A stretch of 21,023 nt of DNA, from positions 1-21,023 of the IMG/VR virus record IMGVR_UViG_3300025141_011228. One strand, given 5' to 3'. Shown here piece by piece: positions 6,291 to 12,743 of the stretch. A program made the translations under genes and the position numbers. The notes under the pieces were generated by a model that worked only from the letters and a program-made list of their open reading frames with translations, had not been told where the DNA came from and ran no database searches. The stretch comes from a virus. Position 1 is the first letter of the stretch. Every line of letters starts with the position of its first letter.

Positions 6291-6598
6291 TTATCCGAGA
6301 CCTCTCCCAGTATTATTTGTTCTGCAAAGGCGCCTTTAGCAGTTTCCTTAGCTTGGCGTGCAGTCTCGACTTCATATAAATCCAGACCATAGAAATCTGT
6401 TATTGCGGCAAGAACTTCCATGATATCCGCCATCTCTTCGAGGCACGGCTTCTCGTGGAACTCCTGTACTTCCTCATCCAGCTTCTTCCACAACTTCTGC
6501 CCGTATTCATCACTGTTGGCGATGTGATGGGTGTACTTCTTCCCAAGACTATCCAGAATCTCAGGGATCCTGTCTCTAACCAACTTGTCATATATCAT
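6287..6598 (-). CDS. MazG-like / phosphoribosyl-ATP pyrophosphohydrolase-like NTPase
   Basis: 103 residues. It begins with YDKLVRDRIPEIL, a hallmark of small MazG-like proteins. The metal-binding motifs of all-alpha NTP pyrophosphohydrolases follow: Glu42-Glu43-x-x-Glu46 and Glu55-x-x-Asp58 (EEMADIMEVL). It would hydrolyse (d)NTPs to monophosphates and PPi, either cleaning the nucleotide pool or, as proposed for other phage MazG proteins, tuning host nucleotide signals. The substrate is unknown. Its ATG lies inside the last 11 bases of the polymerase gene, with GGAG 12 bases upstream, and its stop overlaps the GTG of the tubulin-like gene. Confidence 0.8.
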   Translation of the reverse strand: MIYDKLVRDRIPEILDSLGKKYTHHIANSDEYGQKLWKKLDEEVQEFHEKPCLEEMADIMEVLAAITDFYGLDLYEVETARQAKETAKGAFAEQIILGEVSDK

Positions 6599-7775
6599 GT
6601 TTTTTCATTTCTCCAAAGTTTCTTCCGATCGATATATTCGCCCCGTATATGCCCAGGTCCGTGTCCCGAAAAACCTTAACCATTTCAGAAATCATCTCCT
6701 TATCTCCAAGGGATAAGTCTATCACAAGGCTGTCGTGCATTGGAAAAGCAACGAAAGATGTCTTGCCCTCCAACATACTGTCAAGCTTGATCGCTTGTCT
6801 CAACAATAGATCACTTGTTGTGCTTTGTATAGTATAATTTAAAGCATGTCGCCCATCACAAGGGATGGTCCTATCAAAAAAAGTTGTGACCTGCTCGCCA
6901 GTGAAATATTTTCTTACCACTGACTCACGATCGTAAGTTTGTTCAAGAAGATAATCTTTCGCCTCTGGGTTATAGAGCCATGCGAACACTCTCTTCTTCG
7001 CCTCATCCCTTGTCCCCATACCTCGGAAAACATTCTTGATATTCCACTCATGTAGGTCTTCCTGCGGCTGTTCAAGGCCCGAAAGGGCCAGCAATGTCCG
7101 AAGTTCCGCTGCATTGAAGTCCAATTCGACAAAGCAATCGTTTTTTGGCTTCAATATGGATCTGTACTCTCTGTCCATCGTTAATATGGGAAAACTTCTC
7201 TTTTTAGAGCTCAATCTTCCCGTTTTCGTCCCAAAAAGGTCTAAATCTATGAAATTATTGGATTTTTGCACTTTTTTGATGAATTGGCGAACTTTAAACT
7301 CGTGATTCCTGCTTTTCAAGGCATTTAGGTCAATATTTAGCTCATTTTGTTTAATTTCGGATAAGATACCGCTCACTTGCCTTAAAAAATCATAATTTTT
7401 TGGTTTTTCATAATTTTCCAACACATATTCTGTAATTTTGTTCTTGATCCCGCAGAAATCAACCAAAAAGCGCTGCGGGACAAGGTCAAAGAAGCAGTTT
7501 TCCTGCAAAGAGACCTTTGATTCTCGAAAAGAAGTAAGAAATGCCTTTAGTTTTGCCGACCTCTCCTCCCATTCGTCAGAAAGATGTTCCGGACAGGCCT
7601 CACCCAGCTCTTTTCCTCCGCAATATAACTTAGCGTACTCAATCTCTATGCCTTTTAAAAAGGCAGAGTAATCCCATGTGCGTGATAAACCGTCAGGTAT
7701 GGAGTTGTAGGACAACTCACCGTCAGCAAAGACTCCGATGCATTGTCCCTTGTCGTCAAGTGCTTGGAAGATCAT
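6588..7775 (-). CDS. Minimal family A DNA polymerase (no visible proofreading domain)
   Basis: 395 residues from the ATG at 7775, which overlaps the previous stop by one base (TGATG); an in-frame TTG lies one codon upstream. The palm and fingers motifs are present. The GTKTGRLSS segment lies at 182-190 and motif A Asp219-Phe-Asn-Ala-Ala-Glu224-Leu-Arg at 219-226. Motif B is Arg256-x3-Lys260-x3-Phe264-x3-Tyr268, with Asn in place of the usual following Gly. The NYTIQSTTSD helix lies at 313-322 and motif C His347-Asp348-Ser349. The Pol I Phe762 position is Phe264. It is much shorter than T7 gp5 (704) or Klenow (about 605), and no 3'-5' exonuclease motifs are seen. The second acid of motif C (Glu in Pol I) is Ser. 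It is the only replicative polymerase candidate in the window. Confidence 0.85.
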   Translation of the reverse strand: MIFQALDDKGQCIGVFADGELSYNSIPDGLSRTWDYSAFLKGIEIEYAKLYCGGKELGEACPEHLSDEWEERSAKLKAFLTSFRESKVSLQENCFFDLVPQRFLVDFCGIKNKITEYVLENYEKPKNYDFLRQVSGILSEIKQNELNIDLNALKSRNHEFKVRQFIKKVQKSNNFIDLDLFGTKTGRLSSKKRSFPILTMDREYRSILKPKNDCFVELDFNAAELRTLLALSGLEQPQEDLHEWNIKNVFRGMGTRDEAKKRVFAWLYNPEAKDYLLEQTYDRESVVRKYFTGEQVTTFFDRTIPCDGRHALNYTIQSTTSDLLLRQAIKLDSMLEGKTSFVAFPMHDSLVIDLSLGDKEMISEMVKVFRDTDLGIYGANISIGRNFGEMKKHDI

Positions 7776-9022
7776 CAAATATTCATTAAAGTAACATCGC
7801 TTGTCGACGATACTGCATGCAGTATATCATACTCTTCTTGACTTGTAATCCCTTTTATCCACCATCTCTCAGGATTTAAATCCAGGATTCTTTCATTAAG
7901 TGAGTGCAGGATCTTCCCATGACCTAGGGCTTTGTGTAATCCTGAGATTTGATTCAAGTGCACTTTTAGTTTTGCCGGGTGGAGGACTACACCAGTCTCC
8001 CTCAGTCTTATTCTGAAGTAAAGCTTTAACCAATATTGCTCTCCATACAACCCTTCGTACTCCGACTCAGTTATAGTCTTTCTGGGGGATCTGTGAATAA
8101 ACGGGTTCTTACCACATTTTGATTCTTTCAATTCTTCAACAACCGGGGCGGAGTCGACGTACTCTTCATAAGAGGAGAACAAGAAAGATTTTAATAAATC
8201 AATGTCCTCTTCGTAAGTTTTAGTATAGAGAGTCTCGAATATATCAGAAGCCGAGCCAGGCGCATATGTCGTGTTATAATTCTTTGAATAAAATTGCATT
8301 CTTGGGGAGGCTAACTCTGCGGTCAGGCGCCATGGAGCGTTTTTGTCAACTACAAATCCAAACTTAGCGGCTGTATTGCGAAATACTTCAAAGTTTACAT
8401 CTTCAATATATGACTTTTGTTTCCTCAAATCTGTTGCGTGGTCTTCTCCCCCTAGCTCAATCGTAAGTCCGCTGACCATAGGGGAGCAGAACTTGGAGAT
8501 TACAAACCCAGATTTAGTTATTGGCAATGCCGGCAGTATTTTATTAAAAAATTGGATGTATCTTTTCGAGAAGTCCTCAAATGTCCTGACACTTTGGTGG
8601 GTGCGATCTTCATTTAAAGAATTTAAAAAGAGATCGTTTATCGCATCCAAATAGGAAAAATATAAATTAGTCGCATTCGACCAGGCTGCGGTGGGATTGA
8701 GTGCTGAATACACACCGCCTCGTGAAATTGCACTCCTCAAGGCGCCATGTTCAAATTTACTTTTCAATTCTTCGAAGGCATCGACAACAAAGTTTACACC
8801 CAAGTACGTTCCTGAATTAGTACGAATTTGTTTTAAAGAATCCGTTCTAGGCACGACAACCCTTTCTTCACGATCTATTCTACCATAAAAACTCTTATCA
8901 TACCAGTAATCTATAAACCTTGGTCCAAACTCTGGATATGCATTTTCCTTATAAAATCTTCTAAAAATATATGTGTCAAGAGCAGTCTGCTTGTTTGTAG
9001 CGGTGAAGTCTGGTAGGGGCAT
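7775..9022 (-). CDS. Unknown 415-residue protein, possibly virion-associated
   Basis: 415 residues from an ATG with GAGGAG 7 bases upstream, 11 bases after the hub gene stop. It is rich in aromatic residues, Arg/Lys and Asn, without signal peptide, membrane segment or Cys cluster. A segment near 240 reads FGFVVDKNAPWRLTAELASP. The C-terminal third is helical with many basic residues. I recognise no enzymatic motif. Placement at the end of the baseplate genes and the large size argue for a structural or assembly protein; direct abutment with the polymerase gene (stop and start share one base) leaves a replication role open. Its bases are more A+T-rich than the hub gene next to it. Confidence 0.7.
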   Translation of the reverse strand: MPLPDFTATNKQTALDTYIFRRFYKENAYPEFGPRFIDYWYDKSFYGRIDREERVVVPRTDSLKQIRTNSGTYLGVNFVVDAFEELKSKFEHGALRSAISRGGVYSALNPTAAWSNATNLYFSYLDAINDLFLNSLNEDRTHQSVRTFEDFSKRYIQFFNKILPALPITKSGFVISKFCSPMVSGLTIELGGEDHATDLRKQKSYIEDVNFEVFRNTAAKFGFVVDKNAPWRLTAELASPRMQFYSKNYNTTYAPGSASDIFETLYTKTYEEDIDLLKSFLFSSYEEYVDSAPVVEELKESKCGKNPFIHRSPRKTITESEYEGLYGEQYWLKLYFRIRLRETGVVLHPAKLKVHLNQISGLHKALGHGKILHSLNERILDLNPERWWIKGITSQEEYDILHAVSSTSDVTLMNI

Positions 9023-9033
9023 TCAGTGTCTCC

Positions 9034-11664
9034 TCAACGTGCCGGCCTTGCGCGGGGCTTCTTCTTTCGGTCGCCGCGGCCGGTGACTTTGCCGAAGGAT
9101 GTCCAGGTGCATTTAAGTTCTGTTTTATACCCCCTAGAACTGTAGGTGGAGGTGACCTCGATCACGTCGTAATATCCTCCCAAACCTAACTCCTTCGCCA
9201 TTTCGCCCCTGCTGCCGGCGGCTCCTAGGCCTGTCAAAGTTGGGTTTATATAAATCTTTTGGCCTGGTGTGAAAAACGGGTTCCCAACCAAATCAAGCGT
9301 CGTATCATATTTATGCCTCAGTTGACCCCTGTCGGTTTCGGCAGATGTAAACCTGGCCTCTGTGAGGCCCTGCACATCGGTTTTCGAAAAGTTAACAGAT
9401 TTAAGGATGCCAGCGTCAGCGCCCAAGACAAAATGGTACACCCCGTTCTGGAAATCGGCTTCCTCATTAGAAGGGTTTAAATCATCCGGAGATTCCGCTG
9501 CACCGTATATCAGTAGACAGTGTTGATATCCGCTGAACAGCCGGCGGGGCGGCGCTTGTGTCGGAATAAAGCTTGAAAACACATCCGCTTTTAAATCTAC
9601 CCCCAGTTCGACGTCGCCCTTCTTGATTCGAACTGCGTGGCCGCCAGACTTCTTAGGCACCAAGAGCGACTGAAGGCCTACAAGGTTTGTCTTCTTGCCA
9701 ACGCCTGCAAAACATAATTCACCTAGGGCGGGCAAGATTAATTCAATCACAATATCTCTTATAAAGGCTCTCATCGGATATCGATCTTTGAGTGGTCTTA
9801 CCACATTCCTGTTAAACCATATTTCAAACAACTTAGTAGATATCGGAACGTCAGCCAAGTTAACCACCACGCGGTGTCCCTTTTGGTCATAGTAAGTGAA
9901 AGAGCCGAGAATCATTTGAATTTCCGGGATCATCACCTGACTGTTTCTTAATTCTTGGAATATACTGGAGATTTCCTCTATGAGATCTCCAAAATAAAAA
10001 AAGTTTATGCGATGTTTGCTTGGGTCGGCCTTGGGGACGTCCTGGCCTTCAACCAAATTCCATCTAGGTCCAGAGGTAGCGCCGTCGGCGCCCCTATTCA
10101 AATCCGCCGTCCTTAGCTCGTCAGCGCCTGGTGTCCGTACGCCGCCGGTGGGAGAAGGGCCGGGCTGTGTACTCACAAGGGGGGGGCTGTTGTCTCTTCC
10201 CCTCGCTTCTGCACTATACAACATGGTTGTTACTTCGGCGGTGGATAAATCGTAGTGGTATATCTTTTTCTTGGTGAAAAGGGCTGTCAGGATCCTGGAG
10301 TATTTTTTGGCCCGGGCTTTCGCTTTTACGGTGGCCATTTGTTTGGTCAGAGCCTTAGACTCTGCTCTTAACTGCTCTATCCCCCGCTCTGTTGCGGCTC
10401 TGCTGAGCCTGGTCGTGCGTCCGCCGGGCGTTGCTGGGGCTGTTGGGGGGGCGTCCTCGGCAGCCACAATTCTTTCCAGGCCGTGCTCCTGCTCACTGAG
10501 GTTGTGTGTATTCGTGGAGAGTTGGGCTGCCATCACCTCTAGACTTCTTTCGTTTTCTCGATCTTCCTTCAAATAAAGCACGTCCAAAAGAGGATTGTTC
10601 ATAATGCTTTGAAGGGCACCTTGATATTCAATAGTCAGCTCGATAGTCCCGTCTTGCCTGAAATCTATCGAGTGATCTGTCATGTCTAGAAAAATCGTTT
10701 GGCTGCATCTTTCTAAAGATTTTTTCAACATTGTAGTGTTGGGGCCCAAATCCATGGCAGCAGGTGGAGTGGCCCAACCGACGACTGCCATCAATTTGAA
10801 GTACTTCTTGTTCAGAGTCCGGGGGGTTCCCGGGATAACGCGGCCATCGCGATATCTCTCATATGTATATTTTGTCCTTCTAGTGATCAGGTGTAGGTAG
10901 TTTATGTGATCGGGTGCATCCTCGTCCACAAGCATCCCTATGTCCTGGAAAGTCAATGTTAGCGTGCATGCAACCAGCGCTCCTTCGGCAGGATTTCTAC
11001 CCTGCGTTTTAACTTTAAACGCCTTGATCCCTACTCCATCGCCCCTACCGTACTTGCTAGTCGTCATCTTTTCTAGAGATTCTTTACTTGTCGAGTCATT
11101 AAATATAAGTTCTGTAATCTTTTTTTCTTGATCGAGTTCGTCATAGAATACTTTGAATAAACGAATCTTTGGGACAAGGGCGGCGATCTCATAAGGTCTA
11201 ATACTTCTTATAAAGTAGGATGCATGCTGCCGTGAGTTAAACTTACTTAATACAGTGGACGGATCGTCTGTGCCGAGGCGCGTTATGAGTTTGTGCTTGT
11301 CTTTTTGAGCGGCGGCGTAGGCGGCGTATTCAGGTAGGTGATCTGAAAGGAAACATTGTTCGCGAAACTCTAGTGTGTCGCTTATGTGCTCTGGCGGTGT
11401 ATTTGTTGGTGCGGCGGTGTTGGCCCCTAGGGCGCGTTGTTGTGATTGGGCTGTGGCTGCAGCGAGTCGGCGGGTGGCGACGGGGTCTTGAGCCTGCAAT
11501 TGCTGTTGGTGCCCAGCAATGCGCTCCTCTCTTTCAATTATCTCTATGTATTCCTCCAGGCGTCTGGCTCTGGTGCCGCCTTGGGAGTCTGCGCGTGCGC
11601 GACGGCGCGCCTCCGTAATGATGCGTTCTCGCTTCTGCTCTTCGGACTCGGAAGGGGGAGCCAT
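9034..11664 (-). CDS. Large baseplate hub-like virion protein
   Basis: 876 residues. The N-terminal 90 residues are charged and helical (EEQKRERIITEARRRARA), then a Gln/Ala-rich stretch. A globular region at about 95-380 includes PKIRLFKVFYDE and SIDFRQDGTIELTIEYQG. A second Arg/Lys/Ala helix lies near 430-460, a Pro/Gly/Thr-rich linker at about 495-545, and a C-terminal beta-rich part follows. That part holds GNPFFTPGQKIYINP, then GLGGYYDVIEVTSTYSSRGYKTELKCTW. The last pattern resembles the hub family of T4 gp27/P2 gpD, where such strands contact the tube and spike. Position after tape measure, tube-like and LysM genes is the usual hub place. The tail is basic (RGDRKKKPRARPAR). Hub assignment is inferred from order and a weak C-terminal likeness. 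Confidence 0.6.
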   Translation of the reverse strand: MAPPSESEEQKRERIITEARRRARADSQGGTRARRLEEYIEIIEREERIAGHQQQLQAQDPVATRRLAAATAQSQQRALGANTAAPTNTPPEHISDTLEFREQCFLSDHLPEYAAYAAAQKDKHKLITRLGTDDPSTVLSKFNSRQHASYFIRSIRPYEIAALVPKIRLFKVFYDELDQEKKITELIFNDSTSKESLEKMTTSKYGRGDGVGIKAFKVKTQGRNPAEGALVACTLTLTFQDIGMLVDEDAPDHINYLHLITRRTKYTYERYRDGRVIPGTPRTLNKKYFKLMAVVGWATPPAAMDLGPNTTMLKKSLERCSQTIFLDMTDHSIDFRQDGTIELTIEYQGALQSIMNNPLLDVLYLKEDRENERSLEVMAAQLSTNTHNLSEQEHGLERIVAAEDAPPTAPATPGGRTTRLSRAATERGIEQLRAESKALTKQMATVKAKARAKKYSRILTALFTKKKIYHYDLSTAEVTTMLYSAEARGRDNSPPLVSTQPGPSPTGGVRTPGADELRTADLNRGADGATSGPRWNLVEGQDVPKADPSKHRINFFYFGDLIEEISSIFQELRNSQVMIPEIQMILGSFTYYDQKGHRVVVNLADVPISTKLFEIWFNRNVVRPLKDRYPMRAFIRDIVIELILPALGELCFAGVGKKTNLVGLQSLLVPKKSGGHAVRIKKGDVELGVDLKADVFSSFIPTQAPPRRLFSGYQHCLLIYGAAESPDDLNPSNEEADFQNGVYHFVLGADAGILKSVNFSKTDVQGLTEARFTSAETDRGQLRHKYDTTLDLVGNPFFTPGQKIYINPTLTGLGAAGSRGEMAKELGLGGYYDVIEVTSTYSSRGYKTELKCTWTSFGKVTGRGDRKKKPRARPAR

Positions 11665-11666
11665 CG

Positions 11667-12005
11667 TTACGGATCCAGATACCCAAGAACTTTATCTAGC
11701 GGTAGTGGTATCTGTATGACATCGCCGGCCCGAACGTGAGCCTCTGTTGGCCTCTGATTGAACCACGCGATGACCCACCATAGATCCTCACTGCCGTAAT
11801 GTTTAAACGCCAACTTCCAGTACCGATCCCCAACTCCCCACATGTGTGCAACTAGAGTTAAGTTTCCTATTTGCCTCGCTGTGGGGTGATTCAATTTTGC
11901 AGTCCGGAATTGTTCGATGAACTTGACGTTCCGTTCTTTAAAGAAAGAGTCGTATTTGTCGTCGTTGTTAACTGCCGTTATTCTATTTTCATATCTTGAT
12001 GGCAT
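11667..12005 (-). CDS. LysM-domain baseplate protein, gp53-like
   Basis: 112 residues. From about 48 the sequence LTLVAHMWGVGDRYWKLAFK, then GSEDLWWVIAWFNQRP and AGDVIQIPLP, follows the LysM fold pattern of phage baseplate proteins: a repetitive Trp-rich helix pair, then a final G-D-x-I-x-I-P strand. T4 wedge protein gp53 and P2 gpX are LysM proteins that join the wedges or hub near the tube. It would act in baseplate assembly rather than as a peptidoglycan hydrolase; there is no catalytic domain. AAGGA lies 10 bases before the ATG. Only two bases separate its stop from the hub ATG, so the two are probably co-translated. Confidence 0.75.
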   Translation of the reverse strand: MPSRYENRITAVNNDDKYDSFFKERNVKFIEQFRTAKLNHPTARQIGNLTLVAHMWGVGDRYWKLAFKHYGSEDLWWVIAWFNQRPTEAHVRAGDVIQIPLPLDKVLGYLDP

Positions 12006-12018
12006 AAGTTATTTGTCC

Positions 12019-12738
12019 TTACCCGGGGGCGGGGCCACCTCCGGTCATCGCTCCAACCCTTGATTCGTTCACCGCAGGTATCGTTGCTGGGAGATCTTGG
12101 AGGGTGGCCGTGTCGCCGCCGCCCTTGGTTTTACCCGCGCCATGAGGGAATCCCTCTTGCCGTTGGAGGCCTGCCTCGGCGATCCTCCAACCAAGCCGGT
12201 GCGTGTGAAAGACTGTGAAGTCGCAGTTCAAAGTAATGGTTTGTGGGTAAAGACTACCACCCTCGTAAAATGTCCCGTGATCAAAGGTTGGGACATACGT
12301 AAATCCACCCACTCTTCCCACTAACCCTGTCGCTGCAACACCGCTGTTGGGCTCGGCGCCCGGTTGTGAGATTAGATTTGCAAACTTAAGTCGCAACAAC
12401 GGGGAAGCTGCGATCGTCCCTGCGCCGCCATGGACGCTTTCGTAAGCCGGATATAGCATGTTCATGAGGAGGTCTGCCTTCGCCAAGTTATCTTGGGCCT
12501 CCTTTAAATTTGCAGACGGAACTTCCCATGACAAGTTGATCGTTCTTTTTGTGCCCTGGAATGTTTCAATGGGATCCATCCTACCATAAACATCTTCCGA
12601 ACTCCAGTTTGATTCAAACCGATCTTCAAAAGTTGTAACAAATGCTTTAAAAGAAACAAAAGAAGTTGAAGCAATATGCTGGAAGCTTATTACTAATTTC
12701 TTACCCTCCAAATATAGGGAGCCATCATTGAACGCCAT
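12019..12738 (-). CDS. Tail tube/baseplate-associated structural protein
   Basis: 239 residues. The core motif SFKAFVTTFEDRFESNWSSE, then VYGRMDPIETFQGTKRTINL, and a later LLMNMLYPAY and FTVFHTHRLGW, gives a beta-rich fold with one long helix. This is the style of proteins that cap the tube at the baseplate. It lies immediately after the tape measure and before the LysM gene, where tube-initiator or distal-tail proteins are encoded in contractile phages. The C-terminal 40 residues are Gly/Ala/Pro-rich and probably flexible. AGGAGG lies 9 bases before the ATG and overlaps the end of the tape measure gene, suggesting coupled translation. Exact counterpart (gp48/gp54-like) is inference. Confidence 0.65.
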   Translation of the reverse strand: MAFNDGSLYLEGKKLVISFQHIASTSFVSFKAFVTTFEDRFESNWSSEDVYGRMDPIETFQGTKRTINLSWEVPSANLKEAQDNLAKADLLMNMLYPAYESVHGGAGTIAASPLLRLKFANLISQPGAEPNSGVAATGLVGRVGGFTYVPTFDHGTFYEGGSLYPQTITLNCDFTVFHTHRLGWRIAEAGLQRQEGFPHGAGKTKGGGDTATLQDLPATIPAVNESRVGAMTGGGPAPG

Positions 12739-12743
12739 TTATA

